A stretch of DNA of 64,000 nt, taken from Oscillospiraceae bacterium (GTDB taxonomy: Bacteria; Bacillota; Clostridia; Saccharofermentanales; Saccharofermentanaceae). The position numbers and the translations under genes are program-made. Below, one piece after another: positions 51,660 to 61,019 of the stretch. The stretch lies in NCBI GenBank assembly GCA_902788505.1, contig CADAKH010000006.1, forward strand, positions 1 to 64,000, in the 5' to 3' direction. Numbering within the stretch: position 1 is the stretch's first letter; every line of letters starts with the position of its first letter. The notes under the pieces are model-generated. The model worked only from the letters and a program-made list of their open reading frames with translations. It had not been told where the DNA came from and ran no database searches.

Positions 51660-52009
51660 CCTGACTGGAGCAGCGTTCCGGAAACATCCGCTGTAATAAC
51701 GGCAGAGAGTACGGAAGAGACTTCGGAGGTGACACAAATCCTTCTTCATTTGAAGGTGAGAACCTTCCTGTCGAGAACATCTCCTGGTTCGATGCCATAG
51801 CATTTGCCAATGCGAAAAGTATAGATGCCGGACTTACACCGGTTTACAAGATCTCGGGTGAGAAAGTTACCTGGGACATGAGTGCAAACGGTTACCGTCT
51901 GCCGACTGAAGCAACAATGGGTGAAGGTCTTTCAGTTTACTATTCAGGCGGCTCCGATCTTCCGGATGATGTAGAAAAATGGCTTGATTCGAATGGAATC
52001 AAGCCATAA
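51660..52009 (+). pseudogene. Decayed formylglycine-generating-enzyme-like gene joined to a flavodoxin 3' end
   Basis: Frame-shifted remnant. A lipoprotein-style Ser/Thr/Glu linker (VITAESTEETSEVTQ) reads in one frame. In the next frame comes an FGE/SUMF1-like block (PVENISWFDAIAFANAK, LTPVYKISGEKVTWDMSANGYRLPTEA). It runs in frame straight into a different ending, GLSVYYSGGSDLPDDVEKWL, which resembles the C terminus of flavodoxin lipoproteins. The join at about 51915 looks like an internal deletion that fused two neighbouring genes. No start codon or binding site serves it. Confidence 0.6.
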
Positions 52010-52036
52010 AGAAAACACTTAAAAGGAACCTGAGAC

Positions 52037-53404
52037 TTACTCTCTTTCACCGATAGGATGATATTCGACTCTTTCCTGAACACTCTTATAAGCAGGGCGG
52101 ATGATCTTGCCTTTGCCGTTGAGTTCTTCGATCCTGTGAGCAGACCATCCCGAGATCCTTGCGATTGCGAAGAGTGGAGTATAGAGCTCCATAGGGATTC
52201 CGAGCATTGAATAAACGAAGCCGCTGTAGAAGTCGATGTTGGCAGATACACCTTTGTAGATCTTGCGTTCTGCTGCAATAAGGTCAGCAGAAAGCTTCTC
52301 GACTCTTTCATAGAATTCGAATTCCTTTGAACGTCCCTTTTCTGCAGACAGATCTTTTACATAGCGCTTGAAGATCTGTGCTCTCGGGTCTGAGATCGAA
52401 TAGATGGCGTGACCCATACCGTAGATAACACCTGAACGGTCGAAAGCTTCCTTGTGAAGGATCTTTTCGAGATAAGCGAGGATCTCGTCATTGTCCTCCC
52501 AGTCGGAGATGCTCTTCTCGAGTTCTTTGAACATCTTGACTGCCATGATGTTGGCGCCGCCGTGCTTAGGTCCTTTAAGCGAGCTTAAAGCTGCGACGAC
52601 AGATGCATACGTATCTGTACCGGAACTTGTAACAACATGCGTTGTAAAGGAAGAATTGTTACCGCCGCCGTGTTCGGCGTGGAGCATAAGAGATACATCG
52701 AGAATCTTTGCTTCCAGGGGTGTATATTTGTTGTCCTTCCTCAACATATAGAGAAAGTTCTCTGCTGTCGAAAGATCGGGCCTCGGTCTGTGAACTACAA
52801 GTGAGTCGCGGTCAAGGTAGTAACGCATTGCGTTATAGCTGTGTACAGCGAGACTTGGGAAGATGGATATCAATTCCAGCGACTGTCTTAAGACATTGGG
52901 AATTGAGGTATCCGCTGCCTGCGTATCGTAAGCATAGAGATTCAGGACACCTCTCTGAATATTGTTCATAAGGTCTGATGAAGGCTTCTGCATGATGACG
53001 TCACGGAAGAAATTCTTCGGCATCCTTGAACGTGAATCTGCAAGAAGAACCCTGAAATCCAGTAATTCCTGTTCGTTTGGAAGTTTTCCGAACAGGAGAA
53101 GATATGTGGTTTCTTCGAAACCGCAGTGCATATCCTCGGGCTGCCCCTTTATCATCTCTTTTACGTTTATTCCGCGATAGAATAATTCTCCGGGTGCAGG
53201 AACGGTCTTGCCGTCAATTACCTGAGTGGCATTGACTTCAGAGATCTTTGTGAGTCCTGTAAGTACGCCCTTACCGTTAATGTCTCTGAGGCCGCGCTTG
53301 ACATCATATTTGGTGTAGAGCTCCGGATCTATGGTATTTTCCTGACAGATCTTCGCAAGACGGGAAATCTCAGGTGTTATCTTCGAATAGTTATTTGAAG
53401 CCAT
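52037..53404 (-). CDS. gltA: Citrate synthase
   Basis: 455 residues; condenses oxaloacetate and acetyl-CoA to citrate. Active-site blocks are HAEHGGGNNSSF (His), LKGPKHGGAN, YGMGHAIYSISDPRA (His) and the Arg-rich SGWSAHRIEELNG end. The N-terminal extension (about 60 residues) and 455-residue length fit the bacterial type II citrate synthases of Clostridia. An AGGAAAG site precedes the ATG. It stands alone; no aconitase or isocitrate dehydrogenase is in view. Confidence 0.93.
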   Translation of the reverse strand: MASNNYSKITPEISRLAKICQENTIDPELYTKYDVKRGLRDINGKGVLTGLTKISEVNATQVIDGKTVPAPGELFYRGINVKEMIKGQPEDMHCGFEETTYLLLFGKLPNEQELLDFRVLLADSRSRMPKNFFRDVIMQKPSSDLMNNIQRGVLNLYAYDTQAADTSIPNVLRQSLELISIFPSLAVHSYNAMRYYLDRDSLVVHRPRPDLSTAENFLYMLRKDNKYTPLEAKILDVSLMLHAEHGGGNNSSFTTHVVTSSGTDTYASVVAALSSLKGPKHGGANIMAVKMFKELEKSISDWEDNDEILAYLEKILHKEAFDRSGVIYGMGHAIYSISDPRAQIFKRYVKDLSAEKGRSKEFEFYERVEKLSADLIAAERKIYKGVSANIDFYSGFVYSMLGIPMELYTPLFAIARISGWSAHRIEELNGKGKIIRPAYKSVQERVEYHPIGERE

Positions 53405-53493
53405 AAGTCCTTTCCTTTCTGAGGCATAGTGTTCTGTGTGCGCAAATAAACACAGACTGAAATATTGTAAATGATTAAATTTGATAATGTCAA

Positions 53494-54198
53494 TTAAATG
53501 AGGAAGCCGCCGTTGACTCCGATTATCTGTCCTGTGATAAATGAAGCCTTGTCTGATGACAGGAAGAACAGTGTCTCTGCGACTTCTTCCGGAGCACCGA
53601 GTCTTCCTTCAGGTGTCTCTTCACAAAGCATGACTTTGTCTTCGTCGGTATAGACCTTCATCATGTCGGTATCGATGACACCGGGAGATACGGCATTGAC
53701 CCTGATACCCGAAGGACCCAGTTCTTTTGCAAGTGATTTGATATATGCATCGACTGCGCCTTTACTTGCAGAATAAAGAGCTTCGCATGATGCGCCGATC
53801 TGTCCCCACATTGAAGATACGGCGAGGATAACACCATGTCCCTGTCTAACCATATGAGGGATAACCTCATTTGTCAGATTGAAAAGACCGCCGAAGTTTG
53901 TATCCATTACATCTCTGTAGACTTTAGTTCCCATATCCTGAGCCAGTCCGACAACTGATATTCCCGCATTGGAGATGATGACGTCGATCGGACCGTTTGC
54001 CTCTATTGCAGCGTTGACAGCCGCTGAAACATCCTTCGGCTTTTTAACATCGCAATTAAAGTAGTTTACGCCTTCAATTGCATCTTCCGGCTTCCCGAAA
54101 CGGCTCAGGGAAGATACCTTATATCCCTGCTCAGCGAAAAGTTTTACGCATGACTTGCCTATTCCTCTTGTTCCGCCCGTGATCAACAGATGCGACAT
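53494..54198 (-). CDS. Short-chain dehydrogenase, FabG-like
   Basis: 234 residues. TGGTRGIGKSC nucleotide motif, NAGISVVG, SSMWGQIGASCEALYSASKG with Ser/Tyr/Lys, and final IIGVNGGFLI. Close in pattern to 3-oxoacyl-ACP reductase-like SDRs named YmfI/FabG in Firmicutes. It is monocistronic and separated from citrate synthase by about 90 bases. The substrate cannot be assigned. Confidence 0.78.
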   Translation of the reverse strand: MSHLLITGGTRGIGKSCVKLFAEQGYKVSSLSRFGKPEDAIEGVNYFNCDVKKPKDVSAAVNAAIEANGPIDVIISNAGISVVGLAQDMGTKVYRDVMDTNFGGLFNLTNEVIPHMVRQGHGVILAVSSMWGQIGASCEALYSASKGAVDAYIKSLAKELGPSGIRVNAVSPGVIDTDMMKVYTDEDKVMLCEETPEGRLGAPEEVAETLFFLSSDKASFITGQIIGVNGGFLI

Positions 54199-54328
54199 AT
54201 TCAGATACCCCCTTCAACTTTTCCTATGCAGATATTGTACACGATTCTGAAAGAACTTGCTTGAAGCTACGTTTTACAACAGAGAACTTTAACTTTATAA
54301 TATGCAGGTTGAACGGGAGGATTCCTAT

Positions 54329-55321
54329 ATGTCTAAATCTAAGAATAATGGCAAAAAGCCTGCTCAGAACAATAAAACACAGAATTCCGGAAAGATCAGC
54401 AAGGAAGCTGATATCAAGGCTGAAGACAAGGCTGTTGATACATTGGAAGAAGATATCGGTGAGACCTCTGATTCTGTAAAAGAAGACAATGAGGAAAAGG
54501 CTGAGACAGAATCTGAAGGCAAGAAGAATGATAAGCTTGGCGGAAAGAAGCCTGTCTCAAAGAAAGATCCGGAAAAGGAAGCCAATGAAGAATTCAGAAA
54601 ACTTCCTTTCGTTGAGAAATGCAAGAAAGATCCGGTCATCCCCGTTTCGCTTGCTCTTGTCGTAGTAGTAATAGCAGTAGCTGCAATTTACTTTATTCTG
54701 CCTAATGCCAAGACACCTTCTATGGGCATGACACTTGATGAGTTCAAGACAAGATTCAACGAAGCTGAGGTTGCGCAGTCTCTTCTTAACAGCGGTATCG
54801 ATTTCCGTTACGGAAATGTTCCTTATGTTGATCCCGATGCCAAGCCGAGCATCTTAGGTGATAAGGTTGCTGTTGCAGGCGATAAGAAGTATGTCGATTA
54901 TTTTGCGGGTCCTTCAAGATCTGTTGTTAATTCGGGTATTGAAGGCGCTACCAGAAAGAACGATGGTGAGCTTGCTTTCGTCAGAGTCTATATAGAATAT
55001 GGGGACGACGTTAATCCTATCTGGATGCTCCTTTCCAATACACTCCAGACTCTCTATCCTGAGCTTCAGGCACACGATGCAATGGATCTTGCCATGCAGA
55101 AGATGGGTGAATATAACGGTGATCTGAGATTCTATGTCAGGGGAGACTATGCTTTCAGGCTCGTTCCGGTTCAGCAGGCTGATGTTACATATATCGCTGT
55201 TGATGTTGTGCCCAAGGCTGCAATCAATGATTCACAGATCAGAGAGACCCTTGAATCACCCGCAGCAACCACAGCTGCTGCATCAGAAACAGTGGCAGAG
55301 ACAACTGTTGCTTCAACATAA
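54329..55321 (+). CDS. Single-pass membrane protein with charged N-terminal segment
   Basis: 330 residues from ATG 54329, ahead of which GGGAGGA is well placed. Residues 2-95 are Lys/Glu-rich and disordered (cytoplasmic), a TM helix lies at about 105-125 (VIPVSLALVVVVIAVAAIYF), and an extracytoplasmic alpha/beta domain spans about 135-310. The C-terminal tail is Ala/Thr/Glu-rich. No family is recognised. The charged tail may serve interactions with cytoplasmic partners. A strong terminator follows. Confidence 0.6.
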   Translation: MSKSKNNGKKPAQNNKTQNSGKISKEADIKAEDKAVDTLEEDIGETSDSVKEDNEEKAETESEGKKNDKLGGKKPVSKKDPEKEANEEFRKLPFVEKCKKDPVIPVSLALVVVVIAVAAIYFILPNAKTPSMGMTLDEFKTRFNEAEVAQSLLNSGIDFRYGNVPYVDPDAKPSILGDKVAVAGDKKYVDYFAGPSRSVVNSGIEGATRKNDGELAFVRVYIEYGDDVNPIWMLLSNTLQTLYPELQAHDAMDLAMQKMGEYNGDLRFYVRGDYAFRLVPVQQADVTYIAVDVVPKAAINDSQIRETLESPAATTAAASETVAETTVAST

Positions 55322-55350
55322 TTGCCATTACGATAAACATTTAAAATCAG

Positions 55351-55379
55351 GAGCTGCCGGTCAATGGCAGCTCTTTTTC
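55351..55379 (+). terminator. Terminator after the single-pass membrane protein gene
   Basis: GAGCTGCC pairs with GGCAGCTC around GGTCAAT, followed by TTTTTC. Confidence 0.9.
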
Positions 55380-55436
55380 ATATCCGGACAATTCGGTTTT
55401 TGGGACAATCTCATCGAAAAGTTTTAGAGCAGAACA

Positions 55437-55470
55437 AGAAAAAAGCTGCCTCATATCCTGAGACAGCTTT
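55437..55470 (-). terminator. Terminator of the tRNA-Trp gene
   Basis: On the minus strand, AAAGCTGTCTCA and TGAGGCAGCTTT form a stem closed by GGATA with a T-run after it. It lies just past the 3' end of the tRNA. Confidence 0.85.
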
Positions 55471-55478
55471 GATCCTGT

Positions 55479-55553
55479 TGGCAGGGGAGACACGATTTGA
55501 ACGCGCAACCGGCGGTTTTGGAGACCGCTGCTCTACCGTTGAGCCACTCCCCT
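55479..55553 (-). tRNA. tRNA-Trp (anticodon CCA)
   Basis: A complete cloverleaf on the minus strand. The acceptor is AGGGGAG with CTCCCCT, the discriminator is G and CCA is encoded. The anticodon stem GCGGT/ACCGC holds the loop CTCCAAA, giving anticodon CCA for UGG. The T-arm is GCGCG-TTCAAAT-CGTGT with wobble pairs. Length 75 with the CCA end. Confidence 0.93.
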
Positions 55554-55568
55554 TTGTTTGCAACGAAC

Positions 55569-55597
55569 AGTTTAATGGTTGGTTTGCACTCTGTCAA
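55569..55597 (-). promoter_or_regulatory. Promoter of the tRNA-Trp gene
   Basis: Minus strand: TTGACA (55597-55592), a 17-base spacer, then TAAACT (55574-55569), 15 bases ahead of the tRNA 5' end. Well matched to the housekeeping consensus. Confidence 0.8.
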
Positions 55598-55654
55598 GTG
55601 TAATGTTAAGATTGTTTCGACTATTTATATATTTTAAATAAGGAGTGCAACTCT

Positions 55655-56458
55655 ATGAAATTGGCAGTTATCGGCACCGGCAACATGGGCAGAGCCCTTT
55701 TGGGCGGATTTGTTAAGGGCGGAGTTATCAGGCCCGAAGAAGCATGGTGCTTCGATGTATATAAGGAAGCATGCACTAAGTGTGCCTCTGAACTTGGCGT
55801 TAATGCCGCATCTTCCGTTAATGAAGCTGTTGAAGGCGCTGATTATGTTCTCATGGCAGTAAAGCCCATTCACTTTGACGATGCGCTTAAGGGTCTTAAG
55901 AACAGCCTTAAGCCTGAAGCTATTGTTCTTTCGATTGCCGCAGCAGTTACTTGCGCCAGGATCGGCGGTATCTTAGGTGACGGAAGAAAGTTTGTAAGGA
56001 TCATGCCCAATACTCCTGCTCAGGTAGGACTCGGCGTTGCTGCCGTATGCCCTGTAGGTTTGAGCGAGGACGAGTCAGCTTTCGTATTGAAGCTTCTCGG
56101 TACATGCGGCGAGACGATCCTCTGTGATGAGAATACACTCGATGCGATCGGATGCGTTTCAGGTACAGGTCCTGCTTATGTCATGCTCTTTATCGAAGCT
56201 ATGGCTGATGCTGCGGTAAGCCTCGGCATCAAGAGAGCAGATGCTCTTAAGATCGCTGCTGCAACTGTTGCAGGTTCAGGCAAGCTTGCTCTTGAGACCG
56301 GTACACATCCCGCAGTCCTCAAGGACATGGTATGCTCTCCCGGAGGAACAACGATCGCAGGTGTCATGGCTCTTGAAGAGAACGGCCTGAGAAATGCGGT
56401 TATCAAGTCAGTTACTGCAGCTTACGATAAGACTCAGGAGATGAAGGGCAATAAGTAA
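55655..56458 (+). CDS. proC: Pyrroline-5-carboxylate reductase
   Basis: 267 residues; reduces 1-pyrroline-5-carboxylate to proline with NAD(P)H. N-terminal GTGNMGRALLGGF Rossmann motif, ADYVLMAVKP, MPNTPAQVGLG, and the C-terminal catalytic region VSGTGPAYVMLFIEAMADAA with MVCSPGGTTIAGV. Length matches the family. AAGGAG precedes the ATG. It starts a run of core genes on the plus strand; rnhA follows after 17 bases. Confidence 0.95.
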   Translation: MKLAVIGTGNMGRALLGGFVKGGVIRPEEAWCFDVYKEACTKCASELGVNAASSVNEAVEGADYVLMAVKPIHFDDALKGLKNSLKPEAIVLSIAAAVTCARIGGILGDGRKFVRIMPNTPAQVGLGVAAVCPVGLSEDESAFVLKLLGTCGETILCDENTLDAIGCVSGTGPAYVMLFIEAMADAAVSLGIKRADALKIAAATVAGSGKLALETGTHPAVLKDMVCSPGGTTIAGVMALEENGLRNAVIKSVTAAYDKTQEMKGNK

Positions 56459-56475
56459 GCCCTGTCCGGAACTAT

Positions 56476-56934
56476 ATGGCAGTTATTACCGAAGTTACAA
56501 TCTACACTGACGGCGCCTGTTCCGGCAATCCCGGACCCGGCGGCTGGGCTTCCATACTCATGGCAGGCGGAGTCAAAAAAGAGCTTTCGGGCGGTGAGCG
56601 CGATACTACCAATAACCGCATGGAACTTATGGCTGTTATTCAGGGACTTCGCGCACTCAAGCGTCCCTGTAAAGTTGATATCTACAGCGACAGTGCCTAT
56701 GTGGTCAATGCCTTCGATCAGAACTGGATCGGCAAGTGGGTCAAGAACGGCTGGAAGAACAGTGCCAAGGCTGAGGTTGCCAACAGTGATCTTTGGAAGG
56801 AACTTATAGAACTGACTAACACACACAATGTCACTTTTCACAAGGTAAAGGGACATTCCGACAATGAATTCAACAACCGCTGTGACGAACTCGCAGTAGC
56901 AGAGTGGAAGAAGATCAGCGGAGAAAAAGGTTAA
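56476..56934 (+). CDS. rnhA: Ribonuclease HI
   Basis: 152 residues; degrades the RNA strand of RNA-DNA hybrids. The four catalytic acids are present: Asp in IYTDGACSGNPGPGGW, Glu in NNRMELMAV, Asp in YSDSAYVV and Asp in NRCDELA, and the usual KGHSDNEFN loop precedes the last. No hybrid-binding domain. It ends five bases before the NUDIX gene. Confidence 0.95.
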   Translation: MAVITEVTIYTDGACSGNPGPGGWASILMAGGVKKELSGGERDTTNNRMELMAVIQGLRALKRPCKVDIYSDSAYVVNAFDQNWIGKWVKNGWKNSAKAEVANSDLWKELIELTNTHNVTFHKVKGHSDNEFNNRCDELAVAEWKKISGEKG

Positions 56935-56939
56935 TCCAG

Positions 56940-57500
56940 ATGGGTAAGATAAATTGCAGTGACGATATGTTATTTGAAGAGACGATCTCTTCGAAAACTG
57001 TTTTCGAAGGTGTGGTCTTTGATGTTGCCGTCAAGGACATTATTACACCTGAAGGAAAGCGCAGCTCGCGTGAGATCGTTAAGCATCCCGGCGGAGCATG
57101 CATCCTTCCGGTTGATGACGAAGGCAACTGCTATCTTGTAAAGCAGTTCAGAAGTCCTTTCGAGAAGGTCATGCTCGAAGCACCTGCAGGCAAGCTCGAG
57201 AAGGATGAAGATCCGCTTCATTGTGTTTCGCGTGAGATAACGGAAGAGACCGGTTTTACTGCTTCCAACATTGAGTCTGTCGGATCGATCGCCGCAACCC
57301 CCGGTTACTGCAGTGAAGTTATTTCGCTTTACATCGGTACAGGTCTTGAATATAAGGGCGGCAACCCGGATCCCAACGAATATATTGCCACTGTGAAGAT
57401 GCCTCTTGAACAGGCCATCAAGATGGCTGATGAAGGGAAGATCAATGATGCAAAGACATTGGTTTTGCTTTATAAAGCATCCAGGAGGTTTGGACTTTGA
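56940..57500 (+). CDS. NUDIX hydrolase, ADP-ribose pyrophosphatase type
   Basis: 186 residues from ATG 56940, which AAAAAGG precedes; the ATG at 56904 lies inside rnhA. The NUDIX box is E-A-P-A-G-K-L-E-K-D-E-D... then REITEETGF (the Glu residues bind metal). The N-terminal strand dimer segment is typical of ADP-ribose pyrophosphatases, which clear ADP-ribose to AMP and ribose phosphate. Its last four bases overlap the ftsK start. Confidence 0.9.
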   Translation: MGKINCSDDMLFEETISSKTVFEGVVFDVAVKDIITPEGKRSSREIVKHPGGACILPVDDEGNCYLVKQFRSPFEKVMLEAPAGKLEKDEDPLHCVSREITEETGFTASNIESVGSIAATPGYCSEVISLYIGTGLEYKGGNPDPNEYIATVKMPLEQAIKMADEGKINDAKTLVLLYKASRRFGL

Positions 57501-60500
57501 GCAGGGATACTTCACGCAAAGAAGCTGCGGGAATCGTACTGTTTTTCGTTGCGATAGCGATAATACTGATCTTCTATCTTCCCGTAACACTGACAGGAAT
57601 TATCGGTGCTGCGGTAAAGAGCTTTTTCCTTGGACTTATAGGTGTTGCTGCGTATGCGATACCTGTTTATATCCTGTATGTAGCACTCGATGTCTTTTTC
57701 GAGAAGAGACAGGGCGTATCGGGAATAAGAGTCAGAAGTATAATCCTTCTTCTCGTTTCGGTTTCTGCTCTTTTGGCTATGATCTCCATGGATATGGATT
57801 ACTTTGAGGGCCTTTGCCTTAATTCTGAAGGTAAAACATCAGCTCTTAAGGCTTTATCATTGTTGTGGGAATCAGGCACAGAGGCTGAACTTATCACTAA
57901 TCCTTTGGCATCAGGCTCCGTACTTGCCGGCGGTGTTGTCGGAGGTTCTGTCGCCGTAGCGTTGTATGAAGTTACAGGTAAGGTTATCGGGATCCTTGCG
58001 ATCGTAGTATTCCTTCTTACACAGATCCTTCTTGTATTCAGAGTATCTCTCAAGGCTACAGCCAAAAAGACTGCACAGGCGATCGCCACTACTTCGGGCA
58101 AGGTCTACAACAGTGTTGTAAATCATAAGAGCCAGAAACAGAGAGAGACGAACTATCAGATATATTCCGGTAACGGCTACAGCAATAATGCTGTGCCTCA
58201 AAGACCTGTCCAGAGAAGACCTTCCGGAACAACAGTTATTACTTACGGTGATAACGGAATGATCTCTCCCAATTCACCTGTCGGTGGTTCTTCACCGTTT
58301 GTTCAGAGTGGTCCTGCCATGTCTTCTGAAAAGCAGGGACCTTTCATGACTAATATGCCGATCGACGGTTCTACTGGTTTCACGGATGTTGATAAGCTTA
58401 CGGGCGGACAGATCCATGCAGTGGATCAGGATCCCGGAAAACTTGCCTATAACGAGAAAGAATACGATGTTTCACAAAGACCGGATGCTTCTGCAGATTT
58501 TGCATATACAACAGATCCTCTGAGCGTTCCGGGTTCTGCCAGAGTCAGGAAGGAGAGAAAGAAGCTCTCATTCCTTGAAAAAGGCGGTGATGATGATTTC
58601 TATGATCTCGATCCCTCAGCTAAAAAGGAACCGGAATATGATGATACGGATACCGATATTTACAGCGGAACCGAGGATCCTTACGAGGTAAATGAGGATG
58701 CTGAAGGTTCCGGCTACGATTATTCCGAACCTGTCAGATCTGTAAGAGAGCCCAGGATCAAGCCTTCTATGTATGACAGGCTTACCGAAGGCGGAGAACA
58801 GCCTGCTCCGGCAGCTTATGCTCCTGTCTCTTCTGTTCCTGACAACAGCGGAATAACGATCAATGCCGGCAATGACAACACCGAAGGATACAGTAGGACT
58901 GAAGGAAGGATACTCAAGACTTCCTCAAGAGATACTACAGTTCAACCTGCTCCCGGAATTGAATTTGCCGAAGAGACAAAGAAGCGTGAAGCCGATCTCC
59001 GTATCCAGAAAAGGAAACTCAGGAATTACAGACCTGCCCCCACTAATATTCTTGCTCCCGATATCAAGCAGAAGGCTGATGCTGATCTCGAAAGAAAGCT
59101 TAAGGAGAAGGCGCATAAACTTGAACAGGCTTTGAAGAGTTTCGGAATAAGCGCTGAAGTAATCAATATTACGCACGGACCTTCGATCACAAGATTTGAG
59201 CTGACTCTTGAGACAGGTACTAAAGTATCCCGTGTTACGGCACTTCAGGATGATATCATGCTTGCCATGGCAGCGATCTCTATCAGAATCGAAGCACCTA
59301 TTCCGGGTAAGAGCGCAATCGGTGTTGAGATCCCTAATGATGCTCCGACTGCAGTACAGTTAAGAGGACTCGTTGAGACGAAGGAGTTCAAGGCTTCCAC
59401 ACCTTTGACGGTTGCATTGGGAAGAGATATTCCGGGCAGACCTATCTATTGTGATCTCGCCAAGATGCCACATCTCATGATCGCAGGATCTACAGGTTCA
59501 GGTAAGTCTGTATGTATCAACTCCATTCTTACGAGTATTCTCGTTCATTCTTCTCCTGAAGAGGTAAGAATGATCCTCGTTGACCCTAAGGTTGTTGAGC
59601 TTTCCGTTTATAACGGTGTACCGCATCTTATCATGCCGGTCATCACTGATCCAAAGAAAGCAGCAGGCGCTCTCAACTGGGCTGTTATCGAAATGCAGAG
59701 AAGATATAAGCTTTTCGAAGAGGGACAGGTAAGAGATATCAAGGGCTTTAACGAGAAGTATAAGAACAATCCTGAAGTAGAGCATCTCCCGCTCGTTTTG
59801 TTTGTTATCGACGAGCTTGCAGAGCTCATGATGGTTGCTTCAAAAGAAGTAGAGACTTATATCTCAAGACTTGCGGCGCTCGCTAGAGCTGCAGGTATCC
59901 ACCTGCTTATCGCAACACAGCGACCTTCCGTTGACGTCATTACCGGTGTTATCAAGGCCAATATCGGTTCAAGGATCGCATTTGCCGTTACATCAGGTGT
60001 TGACTCGAAGACGATCCTTGACCATGTAGGTGCCGAAAAGCTTCTTGGTAAGGGCGATATGCTCTATGCTCCTATGAGCGCTCCGCAGCCTGTAAGAGGA
60101 CAGGGCGCGTTCCTTAAGGATGAGGAAGTTGAAGCAGTCGTCGATTATCTTAAGAAACAGTACGGTTCTATGTACGATGAAGCTATCATCAAAGATATCG
60201 ACAGAGTTACCGCAGGCGGTGAACAGGCTTCAGGTTCGGCATCAAACGGCGGTTCATCAGGCGGAAGTTCTGACGGTGATGATCTTTTCAATCAGGCTGT
60301 TCAGACCGTTATCGAGAACGGCAGCGCAAGCGTATCCGTTCTTCAGAGAAGATTAGGTATCGGTTATCCGAGAGCCGCAAGACTCATAGATGAACTTGAG
60401 AAGGCTAAGGTCATCGGACCTTTTGAAGGAAGCAAGCCCAGAAAGATACTGATTACAGAGACTGAATGGCTTGAGATGCAGGCAAGGAACAGCAGCAATG

Positions 60501-60505
60501 ATTGA
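57497..60505 (+). CDS. ftsK: DNA translocase FtsK/SpoIIIE
   Basis: 1002 residues from TTG 57497; CCAGGAGG lies eight bases ahead, which decides the start. Four N-terminal TM helices (about 10-180) anchor it at the septum. A long low-complexity Pro/Gly/Asp linker runs to about 500. The motor domain carries Walker A AGSTGSGKS near 663, Walker B LVLFVIDELAEL near 763 and ATQRPSVDVITG. The C-terminal gamma domain (LQRRLGIGYPRAARLIDEL) reads KOPS/SRS sites. It pumps chromosome DNA through the septum. Coupled by four bases to the upstream NUDIX gene and by eight to the downstream pncC. Confidence 0.94.
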   Translation: MSRDTSRKEAAGIVLFFVAIAIILIFYLPVTLTGIIGAAVKSFFLGLIGVAAYAIPVYILYVALDVFFEKRQGVSGIRVRSIILLLVSVSALLAMISMDMDYFEGLCLNSEGKTSALKALSLLWESGTEAELITNPLASGSVLAGGVVGGSVAVALYEVTGKVIGILAIVVFLLTQILLVFRVSLKATAKKTAQAIATTSGKVYNSVVNHKSQKQRETNYQIYSGNGYSNNAVPQRPVQRRPSGTTVITYGDNGMISPNSPVGGSSPFVQSGPAMSSEKQGPFMTNMPIDGSTGFTDVDKLTGGQIHAVDQDPGKLAYNEKEYDVSQRPDASADFAYTTDPLSVPGSARVRKERKKLSFLEKGGDDDFYDLDPSAKKEPEYDDTDTDIYSGTEDPYEVNEDAEGSGYDYSEPVRSVREPRIKPSMYDRLTEGGEQPAPAAYAPVSSVPDNSGITINAGNDNTEGYSRTEGRILKTSSRDTTVQPAPGIEFAEETKKREADLRIQKRKLRNYRPAPTNILAPDIKQKADADLERKLKEKAHKLEQALKSFGISAEVINITHGPSITRFELTLETGTKVSRVTALQDDIMLAMAAISIRIEAPIPGKSAIGVEIPNDAPTAVQLRGLVETKEFKASTPLTVALGRDIPGRPIYCDLAKMPHLMIAGSTGSGKSVCINSILTSILVHSSPEEVRMILVDPKVVELSVYNGVPHLIMPVITDPKKAAGALNWAVIEMQRRYKLFEEGQVRDIKGFNEKYKNNPEVEHLPLVLFVIDELAELMMVASKEVETYISRLAALARAAGIHLLIATQRPSVDVITGVIKANIGSRIAFAVTSGVDSKTILDHVGAEKLLGKGDMLYAPMSAPQPVRGQGAFLKDEEVEAVVDYLKKQYGSMYDEAIIKDIDRVTAGGEQASGSASNGGSSGGSSDGDDLFNQAVQTVIENGSASVSVLQRRLGIGYPRAARLIDELEKAKVIGPFEGSKPRKILITETEWLEMQARNSSND

Positions 60506-61019
60506 TAAAACAAAAATTTTGAACAGTAAAGCATCAGCTCTTGTTGAGCTTTGTAAGAAAAAAGGTGTATCCGTCGGATTTGCAGAAAGCTTAACGGGTG
60601 GAATGATCTCATCTTCCGTTGTTAATATTCCCGGTGCCTCTGCTGTTTTTAAGGGTTCTGTTGTCTCTTACACAAATGAGATAAAAGAGAGAGTCTTGGG
60701 CGTATCTGAAGACATAATTACTGCCAATACTGAAGTGTCCGCTGAATGTGCTGAAGCTATGGCAATCGGTGCAGCAAGAGTGCTTGGTGTTGAGCTGGTT
60801 ATTTCAGTTACTGGTATTGCCGGTCCCACAGGTGAGCTTCCGGGTAAACCTGTCGGTACTGTCTATATGGGATATTACTACGAAGGTCCTGATTTCTTCG
60901 GTGAATTGACAGGCTCAGTAAGGCTGAATCTCACAGGTGACAGGGATGCTATACGCACCGGTACAGTTTTGGCCGCATTAGACCTTGCCTCAAAGCTTGT
61001 AAAGGAAGGTAAAGCTTAA
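60498..61019 (+). CDS. pncC: Nicotinamide-nucleotide amidohydrolase / CinA C-terminal domain
   Basis: 173 residues from ATG 60498, overlapping the end of ftsK by eight bases. FAESLTGGMISSSVVNIPGAS, VFKGSVVSYTNEIKERVLGV, SVTGIAGPTGELPGKPVGTVYMG are signature blocks of PncC (nicotinamide mononucleotide deamidase). The N-terminal CinA domain is absent, as is usual for stand-alone PncC. It recycles NMN to nicotinate mononucleotide. The following murJ gene starts directly at its stop codon. Confidence 0.9.
   Translation: MIDKTKILNSKASALVELCKKKGVSVGFAESLTGGMISSSVVNIPGASAVFKGSVVSYTNEIKERVLGVSEDIITANTEVSAECAEAMAIGAARVLGVELVISVTGIAGPTGELPGKPVGTVYMGYYYEGPDFFGELTGSVRLNLTGDRDAIRTGTVLAALDLASKLVKEGKA

Noticed and set aside
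56970..57590. 206-codon open frame on the minus strand
   Set aside because: Antisense to the NUDIX gene and the start of ftsK; both sense genes are well supported.
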